This document shows positions 7,547 through 15,283 of a DNA stretch of 36,923 nt, piece after piece. The translations under genes were made by a program, and so were the position numbers. The stretch's first letter is position 1. Each line of letters starts with the position of its first letter. The DNA is from Lactobacillus laiwuensis (lineage in GTDB: Bacteria > Bacillota > Bacilli > Lactobacillales > Lactobacillaceae), in the NCBI RefSeq assembly GCF_019972835.1, contig NZ_BPPB01000016.1, positions 1-36,923 on the forward strand, given 5' to 3'. Under the pieces are notes generated by a model. The model searched no databases, was not told the origin of the DNA, and was given only the letters and a program-made list of their open reading frames with translations.

Positions 7547-7734
7547 TTATTTTAATCCAGCTTCTTTTAGAATTCTCTGTTCTAATCCTTTTTTATTTCT
7601 TTCGAATGAATGAGAACAGGAATAGTAACATTTGTAATGGGGTTATACATTTTTAGATGGGAACCGTTTTGAGACTTTTTCACAAAGCCTTGCTTTTTTA
7701 AAATCTTGATAATTTCTCTTGGCGTCTTCGTCAT
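7547..7734 (-). pseudogene. hicA: HicA-type toxin, frameshifted in a poly-A run
   Basis: HicA is a small mRNA-interferase toxin with a dsRBD-like fold. On the minus strand an ATG at 7734 gives MTKTPREIIKILKKQGFVKK, then SQNGSHLKMYNP (the catalytic-His motif GSHL) and VTIPVLIHSKEIKKD before a TAG at 7582-7584. Adding one A to the run of six A's just upstream restores the family ending KKGLEQRILKEAGLK and a stop at 7547-7549, giving the usual length of about 62 residues. The last helix is therefore lost to a 1-base deletion, unless slippage or a sequencing error is involved. Since hicB is intact, the pair is probably a disarmed toxin-antitoxin module. Confidence 0.78.
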
Positions 7735-7757
7735 AAAGTAAATCTTCCATGTTTCTT

Positions 7758-7786
7758 ATTATACGTATAAATACGTATAAATTCAA
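7758..7786 (-). promoter_or_regulatory. hicAB promoter with operator repeats in the spacer
   Basis: On the minus strand TTGAAT (7781-7786) and TATAAT (7758-7763) are separated by 17 bases that are almost wholly two tandem copies of ATACGTATAA (7761-7780), each centred on the palindrome ATACGTAT. A HicB dimer bound here would cover both promoter boxes, the expected autoregulation. Confidence 0.65.
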
Positions 7787-7821
7787 CGAAGAAAGTTTAA
7801 AATTAAGTATCTCCATATATA

Positions 7822-7888
7822 TTAAGATATTTGCCTGATTAAGCCCACCATTTTTTACCTTCATTAATTACTGAGAAAGGTTCAGAAT
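7822..7888 (+). repeat. Duplicated upstream block of the SLAP genes, copy 1
   Basis: This stretch of about 67 bp, including TTAAGCCCACCATTTTTTAC, recurs at 9087-9153, exactly 1265 bp downstream, with a few changes. The same spacing relates the two SLAP genes to within about 20 bp, so one duplication created the second gene together with its leader. Confidence 0.8.
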
Positions 7889-7994
7889 GAATTATAGCCA
7901 GTATGTTTGCGCTATCATTTGTTTTGCATTTTTATGAAATAAGAGCGATGCAGTAACAACAGTGCCTGTCTTAAGAGAAAGGAGTAAAAATTAT

Positions 7995-9080
7995 ATGACT
8001 AAAAAGCTTTTTCGTTACTTAGCAGTTGCTATATTGGGCATTTCTGCAAGTCTGGTGCTAAACCAACAAACTAATACTGTAGAAGCTAAAAGTATTGTTA
8101 AGACCGTGATGCACGATGCCCAGGCTTATGATTTATACGGTGATAAAGTAAAAGGAAAATATGCAGCTTACACTCAGGTTAAGTTAGATGATCAACCAAT
8201 TCCATTTTCTTTTAAGCCTTTTGCACCCGCATACCAAATTAAAGGTAAAAAGCAATATATCAAGGCAAGTAATATTGACGGTGTTAAACGCAAGGTCAAA
8301 CGTAACTCTTATGTTTACGCTACAAGCTCTCGGAGGGCTGACTCCCGTTTGCTTAAAAAGGGTAAGACAATAACAACTTATGGCAATTCCTTCAAATTTA
8401 AGAACGGGCAACGTTACTACCGCATTGGTGGACCAAAAAAGCAATATGTGAAAGCCAGTAACTTAAGTAAGATTATTAGTTCTAATACAGAAGAAACAAC
8501 TGTGAAAGTAACTGCAAAAGAAGGAGCTGGACTTTATGATTTTATTAAAGACGATACTTATTCCAAGAAAGCCAAAAGGGGTACAGAATTTACGGTAGAC
8601 TATGCTGAAAATAATGGAGGAGATGAAGATGATCCCCAAATATTTACTTATCATATTAAGGGTACAAAATATTGGTTACTGAGCAGTGAAGTTAAAGCCA
8701 AAAAGAAAATGCCTGTACATTACTATGATTCTGAACATTATTCTTACATTAAGTTTTATAAAAATACAGATGTTTACAATTCAGACGGTACTATGCAAGA
8801 TCATCACGGACAAAAGATCAGAAAACAAGGTGGGTTTTTAAAGGTAAATAAATTGCTTTATATTTGGGTACCAGCTGAAAAGAAAGCTGAATTATTTTAC
8901 CACTTGAAGGGCCATGAATTTTACGCCTCTGCCTCACGAGAAGGAGGAACCTCTGTAATAGATGTTGGTGATGGCTATGTTAAGCAAAAAGATGTTAAAT
9001 TTATTGCTGGCCTAAAATTACGTCCGAGTAACACTGCAGAAGAAGCCCAGCAAAACGCTAAGCAAAAGGCAGACAAATAA
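7995..9080 (+). CDS. Secreted SLAP-domain surface protein (paralogue 1)
   Basis: A 361-aa exported protein. A signal peptide of about 31 residues (MTKKLFRYLAVAILGISASL..., cleavage likely after VEA) is followed by two SLAP-type repeats, near residues 32-90 (QAYDLYGDKVKGKYAAYTQV...KKQYIKASNI) and 95-155 (NSYVYATSSRRADSRLLKKG...QRYYRIGGPKKQYVKASNL). SLAP repeats bind wall polymers. The C-terminal 200 residues hold further diverged repeats (YSYIKFYKNTDVYNSDG, YHLKGHEFYASAS) and a Lys-rich end; there is no LPXTG motif. The start at 7995 follows AAAGGAG by 9 bases; the upstream in-frame codons lack a ribosome site. About 60% of residues match the next gene. Exact role unknown. Confidence 0.82.
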   Translation: MTKKLFRYLAVAILGISASLVLNQQTNTVEAKSIVKTVMHDAQAYDLYGDKVKGKYAAYTQVKLDDQPIPFSFKPFAPAYQIKGKKQYIKASNIDGVKRKVKRNSYVYATSSRRADSRLLKKGKTITTYGNSFKFKNGQRYYRIGGPKKQYVKASNLSKIISSNTEETTVKVTAKEGAGLYDFIKDDTYSKKAKRGTEFTVDYAENNGGDEDDPQIFTYHIKGTKYWLLSSEVKAKKKMPVHYYDSEHYSYIKFYKNTDVYNSDGTMQDHHGQKIRKQGGFLKVNKLLYIWVPAEKKAELFYHLKGHEFYASASREGGTSVIDVGDGYVKQKDVKFIAGLKLRPSNTAEEAQQNAKQKADK

Positions 9081-9086
9081 ATTATT

Positions 9087-9153
9087 TTAAGATATTTGGC
9101 TAATTAAGCCCACCATTTTTTACCTTCATTAATTATCAAGAAAGGCACAGAAT
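9087..9153 (+). repeat. Duplicated upstream block of the SLAP genes, copy 2
   Basis: Second copy of the block at 7822-7888, here between the two SLAP genes. It probably carries the transcript start or leader of the second gene. Confidence 0.8.
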
Positions 9154-9241
9154 AAAATTATATGATTCCTTGTTTTGATTACAGAAATTAGACAATCAAA
9201 AATAAAGATAGCAATTTTTTGAAGAAGAGAGGTTAAAGTAC

Positions 9242-10351
9242 ATGAATAAGAAACTTACTCATTATTTAGCAGCTGGTTTTTTAGGCTTAACAACTATTTG
9301 GACATTTAATCATCAAGCCCATACTGTTCAAGCAAAGATTCCCAGCACCATAAGAACTGTTATGTATACGTCACAAGCATACGATGAAGATGGACGGAAG
9401 GTTAAAGCTAAGTATCCAGCTTTTCACCAGGTCAAAGTTGAAAAAAGACCATTAATCCTAACTTTCAAGCCCTATGCCCCATACTATAAAATTAGCGGGA
9501 AAAAGCAATATATTAAAGCTAATAACATCGATGGCGTTAAACGCAAGGTCAAACGTAACTCTTATGTTTATGCTACAAGTTCACGCAGGGCTGACTACCG
9601 CCTAATTCGGAAAGGAACTTCCATTACAACTTATGGTGGCACCGTCAAGTTTAAGAATGGTTTGCGCTACTACCGCATTGGTGGTCCTGCAAAGCAATAT
9701 GTGAAAGCCGGCAACTTGGGCAAAATCACTGCTTCAAACACTGAAGAAACTATCGCAACAGTGACAAAAGACGGTAGGACTCCAATTTATGAGATCAATA
9801 ATGGTCTCAAAACTACTAAAAAGGCTAAAAAAGGTACTAGCTTCGTAGTTGACCGTGCTCAAGAAGAAGGATATGCTGACGATATAACCAATATGGCTAT
9901 CCCAAATGCAGTTATTTATCGTATTAAAGGGACGAATAATTGGCTCAATTGCCTAGACGTTAAAGTTAAAAAAGAGCTTCCGCATCATTTTTATAACTCT
10001 GAGCATTATTCTTATATTAGATTTTATCAAGATACAGACGTCTATAATGCTGATGGCACCAAGCAAGATAATAATGGACAAAGAATTAGGAAACAAGGCG
10101 GTAATATAAAAGTAGATAAATTGCTTTATATTTGGGTACCAGCCGAAAATAAAGCCGACCTGTTTTACCATATGAAAGGTCATTGGTTTTATGCCACTAA
10201 TAAGCTAGATGGAACTGGCGGTAGTGAAGTGGATTTTGGTGATAGCTATGTCAAAGCGAGTGATGTTAGATTTATTGACGGCGTAAAACTAAGCCCGATC
10301 AATACAGCTGAAGAAGCAAGTCAAGCTGCTAAGCAAAAAACGACCAAATAA
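9242..10351 (+). CDS. Secreted SLAP-domain surface protein (paralogue 2)
   Basis: A 369-aa exported protein with the same plan as the gene before it: a signal peptide of about 31 residues (MNKKLTHYLAAGFLGLTTIW..., ending TVQA), two SLAP-type repeats (SQAYDEDGRKVKAKYPAFHQ; NSYVYATSSRRADYRLIRKG) and a repeat-like C-terminal region (YSYIRFYQDTDVYNADGT, DLFYHMKGHWFYATN). AGAGAGG precedes the ATG at 9242. Around the second repeat (9533-9585) the DNA is almost identical to 8281-8333, while flanking regions have drifted, which suggests gene conversion or purifying selection on that repeat. Probably non-covalently wall-bound; exact role unknown. Confidence 0.82.
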   Translation: MNKKLTHYLAAGFLGLTTIWTFNHQAHTVQAKIPSTIRTVMYTSQAYDEDGRKVKAKYPAFHQVKVEKRPLILTFKPYAPYYKISGKKQYIKANNIDGVKRKVKRNSYVYATSSRRADYRLIRKGTSITTYGGTVKFKNGLRYYRIGGPAKQYVKAGNLGKITASNTEETIATVTKDGRTPIYEINNGLKTTKKAKKGTSFVVDRAQEEGYADDITNMAIPNAVIYRIKGTNNWLNCLDVKVKKELPHHFYNSEHYSYIRFYQDTDVYNADGTKQDNNGQRIRKQGGNIKVDKLLYIWVPAENKADLFYHMKGHWFYATNKLDGTGGSEVDFGDSYVKASDVRFIDGVKLSPINTAEEASQAAKQKTTK

Positions 10352-10381
10352 ATCATTTTAAGAAAATTAAATAAATAATTT

Positions 10382-10424
10382 AATGCACCTAAGAGTAAAA
10401 ATAAGCTTTTAGGTGCATTTTTAT
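10382..10424 (+). terminator. Terminator of the SLAP gene pair
   Basis: AATGCACCTAA/TTAGGTGCATT stem followed by TTTTAT. It is nearly the same as the hairpin at 7005-7046. Confidence 0.82.
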
Positions 10425-10585
10425 CTGTATTGCTGTGAATTCTTGTTGATAAATTTAGTATTAATATATCCCAGAATTAACTCAATTTCGATACATTCAT
10501 CAAATTAATTTTGAACCTTTTTTAAAATTTTTAATGATTCAAAGTAAAGCTTTTTAAAATTTAGTCATCTTTTTAATTGTACTTA

Positions 10586-10621
10586 TTGACAACGCTTTTT
10601 ATTAGATCTAGTGTACTAGAT
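10586..10621 (+). promoter_or_regulatory. Promoter with palindromic operator for the ABC exporter
   Basis: TTGACA (10586-10591) is followed 17 bases later by a weak -10 box, TAGTGT (10609-10614). The -10 lies inside a perfect inverted repeat, ATCTAGT-GT-ACTAGAT (10606-10621), a likely repressor site. No regulator gene adjoins the operon. Confidence 0.6.
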
Positions 10622-10656
10622 GAATAGTACAAAGAAACAGAAAGTGAGGATTAGCT

Positions 10657-11394
10657 ATGGCTGAAATTTTGCAGGTAAGTAATGTTACTAAAATTTATGA
10701 AAAACAATATCAGGCAATAGCAGGTATTAGTTTTGGAATTAACTTTGGCGAATTTGTGGCAATTATGGGTGCGTCTGGTTCAGGTAAGACCACTTTACTC
10801 AACATGATTTCAACTTTAGATACGGCTTCTGGTGGCAAAATTTATGTTGATGGCCATGAAGTCTCAAAATTATCTGATGATGAAGCTGCCAACTTTCGCA
10901 AGACAAAATTAGGCTTTGTTTTTCAAAATTATCGTTTACTAAAAAGCTTGACTGTAAGGCAGAACATTGCCGTTCCTATGTCATTACTGGGTAAGGATGA
11001 CCAAGAAATAGATCAAAAGATTGATAAATTAGCTGAATATTTTAGATTAAGTAATCAACTTGATAAATACCCCGTTACTTTGTCAGGTGGTCAAAAACAG
11101 CGTGTAGCAATTATTAGAGCCATCATTAAAAATCCCGCACTATTATTAGCTGATGAACCAACGGGAGCATTAGATTCAAAAGCAGCAAAATTAATTATGG
11201 AATACTTAGCAAAAGTGAATCAAAAATTTCATACTTCTATCTTAATGGTTACCCATGATAGCTTAGCAGCTAGTTACGCTAATAAAGTTATTTTTCTAAA
11301 AGATGGCAAAATTGTTGACCAAATTGTTAAAAAAGGCAGCAATAACAACTTTCAACAGGAGCTAGCAAGGAAATTAGCCGAAGTAGAAGCCTAG
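10657..11394 (+). CDS. BceA-like ABC transporter ATPase
   Basis: A 245-aa ATPase of the MacB/LolD/BceA type. It powers the FtsX-type permease encoded 16 bp downstream. Visible motifs are Walker A GASGSGKTT near residue 40, the Q-loop FQNYRLL, the signature LSGGQKQR, Walker B LLLADEPTGALD, and the H-loop VTHD. GTGAGG lies 8-13 bases before the ATG. In Firmicutes such pairs usually remove or free cell-wall targets from peptide antibiotics such as bacitracin and often sit beside a two-component system; none is present here. Regulation is probably through the palindrome overlapping the promoter. Confidence 0.88.
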   Translation: MAEILQVSNVTKIYEKQYQAIAGISFGINFGEFVAIMGASGSGKTTLLNMISTLDTASGGKIYVDGHEVSKLSDDEAANFRKTKLGFVFQNYRLLKSLTVRQNIAVPMSLLGKDDQEIDQKIDKLAEYFRLSNQLDKYPVTLSGGQKQRVAIIRAIIKNPALLLADEPTGALDSKAAKLIMEYLAKVNQKFHTSILMVTHDSLAASYANKVIFLKDGKIVDQIVKKGSNNNFQQELARKLAEVEA

Positions 11395-11410
11395 GGGGGT
11401 GAAATTAATT

Positions 11411-13327
11411 ATGAATTACAAAGTAATAGCTAAAAATAATATCAAAAATAGTTTTGGCCTATACCGAAATTATTTTATATCGCTTTCTTTAATTCTAGGA
11501 TTATTCAACACTCTGCAAATTTTCGCTAAAGACCATGTAATTGCAGATTCTTTATCGAGTTCAGCCAAAGTAGAGTTTATGTCTTATGTTACTTCGGTAT
11601 TGTTCACTTTATTTACAATCTTCTTTATTATTTACTTTAATCGCTTTTTCTTAAAGCAGCGTGCTGAAGAGCTGGGAATTTATTCCATGCTGGGTATGTC
11701 AAAGAAGAACATTACTTCGATTTTAATGACAGAAAACACCATTATTATTGGAATTGCCTGCTTTGTTGGAATGCTTATTAGTATCTTGTTTTATAGTTTA
11801 ATAAAAGTACTTTTGATTGTAGCTTTAAAGCTTGATATACCCTATTTAACACATTTCACCTTGTCACCATTCATAATTACAGTAGTACTTTCAATTCTTA
11901 TGTTGTTAGTTATCTTTTTTGATAATTACCATTTGATTAAGCGCTTATCTATCTTAAATATTTCTAATTTAAATCAAGTTAGCGAAAAAGTAGTCAAAAC
12001 CAGGTCCTGGACAGCTTATTTAGGAATAGTTTCGTTATTAACAGCCTATTTCTTAGTCTTAGATCTCGTTAAACAGCAACAATCTTTATGGGTTAAAATT
12101 GGTTTTGCGCCAATGGCAATGATTTCATTAGTATTGGTAATAATTGGTACATTCTTAATTATCAAAAGCACTTTGGCTTATTTTATTAATCGGAAAATTA
12201 ATAATCACCGTCAGTTGTACCGACCGACGAACAATATCTTTTTACCAGAATCACTGTTTAAACTAAAAACTAAATCAAATTTATTGGTTGTACTGTCCTT
12301 AGTTATTTCAGCTGTTATTGGTCTTGCCAGCACGACTTTCATGCTTTTAACTTATCCAAAAGCTTCGTTTATGAAAACTATACCTTCGGCTATTGAAATT
12401 AATCAGAAACTTGAACCTAATCAAGTAACCAAGGTAAAGCAAATAGCTAGAAAATATGATGGTAAATTTAAAGCAACAAAGGTAATTAAACTGATTTCTG
12501 ATAAACCAATAATGGTAAACAAAAAGCAGTCAACTAAAAAATGCAAAGTTATTAATAAACAGGATTATCAAGAGCTGTTTAAATTACAAGGTAATAAGCA
12601 AGTCCCAAACCTTGCATTTACTAAGGGAACTGGATATATTTATGCCTTTTATAAGCCAAACAAATCTTGGCGTAAGGTAAATATTAATAGTATCAAGTTT
12701 AATTTGAAAGAAATGCACATGTGGCCTATGAACGCTGGATATGGCTACGCATATATAGTGCTGAATAATCAAGACTTTAAAAAAATAAGTAAACATCATT
12801 CAGCTAAAATGGTTTATACGGTTAATGGGCCTAATCTACGAGATAACAAGCAGCTTTATCAAGATATTAAGCATATGAACATTAGGTTTTTAAGCGCTTA
12901 TAAAAAGAATAAAGATGCGGTTGACAATAATAGTGCAACATTTTTAATGGAAGCTTTCATTTCTGTGTTATTTTTTGTCTTTATCGGTTGTATTCTTTAC
13001 TTTACTACTTTAATGGAAACTACAGAAGTAACTGACGAGTTTAGATTTTTAGATAATATTGGTTATAGTAGAAAACAATTGAAAAAAATAGCTAGTGCTA
13101 GTAATTTATTGCTTTTCGTTCCTCCTGCAGTGATGGGACTATTAAATGGATTAATAGCTTTTATTGGCTTTAGATACAGTTTCTTGGAAAATGATGTTGT
13201 GGAACTCATAGGAAGCTTTCAAATTGTGGGTAAGCCAATTATTGAAACATGTTTATTATTTTTAATAGTTTATGGATTAATCTACATTTTTTCATACCAT
13301 AAAACTAAAGTGCTATTGAAAATATAA
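11411..13327 (+). CDS. BceB-like FtsX-family permease
   Basis: A 638-aa membrane protein. The first helix (residues about 17-37) is followed by further pairs, a large extracellular domain between roughly residues 315 and 510 (rich in Lys; QKLEPNQVTKVKQIARKYDG), and C-terminal helices (FISVLFFVFIGCILYF; LLFVPPAVMGLLNGLIAFIG). Around ten helices with one large outer domain is the BceB plan for antimicrobial-peptide resistance transporters. The start at 11411 sits 8 bases after AGGGGGGTG; a GTG four codons earlier is inside that ribosome site. It forms a two-gene operon with the ATPase. The substrate cannot be told from sequence. Confidence 0.85.
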   Translation: MNYKVIAKNNIKNSFGLYRNYFISLSLILGLFNTLQIFAKDHVIADSLSSSAKVEFMSYVTSVLFTLFTIFFIIYFNRFFLKQRAEELGIYSMLGMSKKNITSILMTENTIIIGIACFVGMLISILFYSLIKVLLIVALKLDIPYLTHFTLSPFIITVVLSILMLLVIFFDNYHLIKRLSILNISNLNQVSEKVVKTRSWTAYLGIVSLLTAYFLVLDLVKQQQSLWVKIGFAPMAMISLVLVIIGTFLIIKSTLAYFINRKINNHRQLYRPTNNIFLPESLFKLKTKSNLLVVLSLVISAVIGLASTTFMLLTYPKASFMKTIPSAIEINQKLEPNQVTKVKQIARKYDGKFKATKVIKLISDKPIMVNKKQSTKKCKVINKQDYQELFKLQGNKQVPNLAFTKGTGYIYAFYKPNKSWRKVNINSIKFNLKEMHMWPMNAGYGYAYIVLNNQDFKKISKHHSAKMVYTVNGPNLRDNKQLYQDIKHMNIRFLSAYKKNKDAVDNNSATFLMEAFISVLFFVFIGCILYFTTLMETTEVTDEFRFLDNIGYSRKQLKKIASASNLLLFVPPAVMGLLNGLIAFIGFRYSFLENDVVELIGSFQIVGKPIIETCLLFLIVYGLIYIFSYHKTKVLLKI

Positions 13328-13371
13328 ATTGAAAGAAATAATTTAAAAAATTAGATTATTAATCATATAAA

Positions 13372-13412
13372 GAAGGGTAGACCCCCCAAATTTGTCCTAA
13401 TTTTTGGGGCCA
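13372..13412. repeat. IS-end-like hairpin scar
   Basis: GAAGGGTAGACCCCCC, then an AAATT...AATTT stem and TTGGGG, resembles in order the TGAAG...CCCCC...GGGGG ends at 1-77 and 18131. There is no U-run, so it is a poor terminator for the exporter operon. Probably the scar of an IS3-type end. Confidence 0.35.
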
Positions 13413-13472
13413 TATTAGCATTAAACTCAATGTCTTTTTGTTGGACTATAAAAAATAATTCTTCAAGACTAT

Positions 13473-13655
13473 TCAGTCAAGACTGCATTTTTCTAAAATA
13501 ACTATTTCTAATTGTTCATTAGGGGAAATAATACGCATAGCAGGCCAGCTTCCATAGAAACAAGACCTGAGCCACTTCTCGGTTGATCTATAAGTTCCAT
13601 TAAAGTCATAAAAAGCATAACAAAACCTATGCAAGTCAAAAATATCTGCCTATTC
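13473..13655 (-). pseudogene. C-terminal fragment of an unknown gene
   Basis: On the minus strand a frame of about 58 codons without a start ends at the TGA at 13473-13475 (ADIFDLHRFCYAFYDFNGTY, RSTEKWLRSCFYGSWPAMRI, ending VILEKCSLD). The residue mix looks protein-like, but two stops lie directly upstream (near 13645-13655). Family unknown. It could also be a chance frame. Confidence 0.3.
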
Positions 13656-13726
13656 CTAAACTTTTGTAAGAATTGAATAAATAGCTGATAGCTTGACCAT
13701 GCTGTTATTAAACCAAAGCTATCGGT

Positions 13727-14038
13727 CTATTTATCTGTATCAGCAGGACCAAGTTTAACGCCATTTTTGTATATTCTTTTTTCGTTTATTTTCATTTTAT
13801 TAACAATGTCTTCACCTAGGTCACTGTCCAGCATTTCTGCAATGCCCAGTAAGAATATCCCCACATCGGCTAATTCTTCATTGATATTTTCCTTATTATT
13901 CTTGCGCCAAGCTTCAAATAACTCATTAGCTTCTCCATGTAATCGCAATAATTCAAACTCAATATCTGTGGTATTGAAACCGTGTTTTTTCTTATTTTCC
14001 ATGACTGCTTTTTGCAGTTTCTTAGTATCTATGATCAA
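13727..14038 (-). CDS. MazG-like nucleotide pyrophosphohydrolase
   Basis: A 103-aa cytoplasmic all-alpha NTP-PPase of the MazG/dUTPase-like fold, which would hydrolyse a (d)NTP to the monophosphate and PPi, usually as a housekeeper or stress enzyme. The metal-binding pattern is visible: HGEANELFEAWRK (ExxE type) and NEELADVGIFLLGIAEML (EELAD, ExxD type). The start is a TTG at 14038, 6-7 bases after TAGGAG; no ATG upstream has a ribosome site. A minus-strand promoter is present at 14070-14097. It stands alone between decayed genes. The hairpin GATAGCTT/AAGCTATC near 13689-13724 may end it. Substrate unknown. Confidence 0.78.
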   Translation of the reverse strand: MIIDTKKLQKAVMENKKKHGFNTTDIEFELLRLHGEANELFEAWRKNNKENINEELADVGIFLLGIAEMLDSDLGEDIVNKMKINEKRIYKNGVKLGPADTDK

Positions 14039-14069
14039 TTTGAACTCCTAAATAATGATTTTATTCTAT

Positions 14070-14097
14070 TTTATATTTAGTTTGTAAATAGGTGCAA
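14070..14097 (-). promoter_or_regulatory. Promoter of the MazG-like gene
   Basis: On the minus strand TTGCAC (14092-14097) and TATAAA (14070-14075) are spaced 16 bases apart, about 35 bases before the TTG start. Confidence 0.5.
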
Positions 14098-14165
14098 TAT
14101 CAATATCTGGTCAAGTTATAAAACTTTTATTGTGTATTTTTGATAATTTTAATTAAAAATAATTA

Positions 14166-14739
14166 TTATTTAAAAAATTCTTCGATTTCCTGTTTTAAAT
14201 GCCTTGCTAGATTATCAGCACCAATTTTTTCTAATAAACTAATCTGTTCTAGTGCTTCTAATTTGTGTTTTTGACAAATTGCAATTCGAGCATTAACTAC
14301 AAGCAATTTATCATACTGTCTTAGACTCTTTAATAAAGGTTTTAAACTATTTAAAGTAGTGACAGCTAACTTAAATTTGTGATGCGTCATTTGTATTATT
14401 GCCTGATTAATTAGCGTATTGGTTTTCAGAGTTTTCATAAACGGATAATGGCAATACGTTTAATATCATTATCGTTTTTGACCCAAAGGCAATCTTCTAG
14501 CAAATTTTTTATTTCGTCTTGATCAATGCTGCCGTCAAGGTTTAAAAATCAATGCAATAGCTGATTTTTGGTACTGATATGATAACCATTACTAATATAT
14601 TCAAACTCATTAGGGTTTAGACCCAATCGTTCTATTAATTTAAGTTCATTTTCGTAAGTCGTTGATAATTCAGCATTTTCAATTTGGCCAAATTATACCG
14701 TCTTTTTGTTCTCTAATAGTTTTGCTTATTTTGTTAGGC
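14166..14739 (-). pseudogene. Decayed Rgg/PlcR-like transcription regulator
   Basis: The longest open part (14166-14438) encodes MKTLKTNTLINQAIIQMTHH...LLVVNARIAICQKHKLEALEQ..., a helical TPR-like stretch. Upstream in another frame are ENELKLIERLGLNPNEFEYI, a TGA near 14549, and FLNLDGSIDQDEIKNLLEDC. Further upstream is KISKTIREQKDG, like the start of an Rgg-type HTH. Together these fit a regulator with an N-terminal HTH and a C-terminal TPR domain, broken by at least one stop, frameshifts and a deletion of most of the HTH. The family call is inferred from layout and short motifs. No peptide pheromone gene was seen nearby. Confidence 0.5.
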
Positions 14740-14805
14740 TTCTTTTATATGTTTAAAGATCGTCGATCAACAAAATAAACGATAAAGTATTTATGAGGTA
14801 AAAAA

Positions 14806-15060
14806 ATGTTGTGGATTATGGTTTTACTTCTTGTATTATTTGCTGGAATGGAATATACAGGAAGAGAGAAACTGCAAGCTCTTAACAAAATTTTTGCGGG
14901 TGTAGCGGTTGCAATTATTGTTATACCCCCAGTTGTATCTTACTTGCTATTTAAGAACTTCACTGCTTTAAACAGTGTCAGCATTCTTCTTGGAGTAGTT
15001 CAGGTATGTGCACTAGCAGCAATATATTTTATATTCAGAAAAGTTGCTTTGAACGATTAG
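14806..15060 (+). CDS. Small membrane protein, 84 aa, unknown
   Basis: Three hydrophobic helices are visible: residues about 1-15 (MLWIMVLLLVLFAGM), 29-50 (IFAGVAVAIIVIPPVVSYLL) and 57-78 (VSILLGVVQVCALAAIYFIF), with short polar links. GAGG lies 8 bases before the ATG. A small palindrome, GATCGTCGATC, sits upstream at about 14757-14768. A hairpin terminator at 15107-15156 closes a single-gene unit. No family is recognised, and neighbours give no clue beyond the dead regulator transcribed away from it. Confidence 0.65.
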   Translation: MLWIMVLLLVLFAGMEYTGREKLQALNKIFAGVAVAIIVIPPVVSYLLFKNFTALNSVSILLGVVQVCALAAIYFIFRKVALND

Positions 15061-15106
15061 TTATTGAAAGCATAAAATAATTTGTAATAAGAATTTTAAC
15101 GTTAAA

Positions 15107-15156
15107 GTGCTTCTATTAAATAGATTCGTAATCTAATTATAAGAAGCATTTTTTCT
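15107..15156 (+). terminator. Terminator after the 84-aa membrane protein
   Basis: GTGCTTCT/AGAAGCAT outer stem with an inner AGATT/AATCT hairpin, followed by TTTTTT. Confidence 0.7.
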
Positions 15157-15283
15157 ATGATAAAAATAAAGCTATTTAACTTTGATAAAAATTAAAATAA
15201 GCTTTTTAAATACATGTATAGCAATAATGTGCTATTATCAAAGTGACAAAATAATAATCCAAATTTAAGAACAGGTGATAGCC

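Noticed and set aside
7761..7780. Possible CRISPR or satellite repeat (ATACGTATAA twice)
   Set aside because: Only two copies, without spacers, located between -35 and -10 boxes; best read as HicB operators.
7643..7864. 73-aa minus-strand ORF over hicA
   Set aside because: It reads hicA in the wrong frame; the correct frame shows the GSHL motif and HicA layout.
13500..13726. Possible riboswitch or structured RNA in the gap before the MazG-like gene
   Set aside because: No recognisable conserved core was seen; part of the gap reads as a degraded coding fragment and part as a simple terminator stem.
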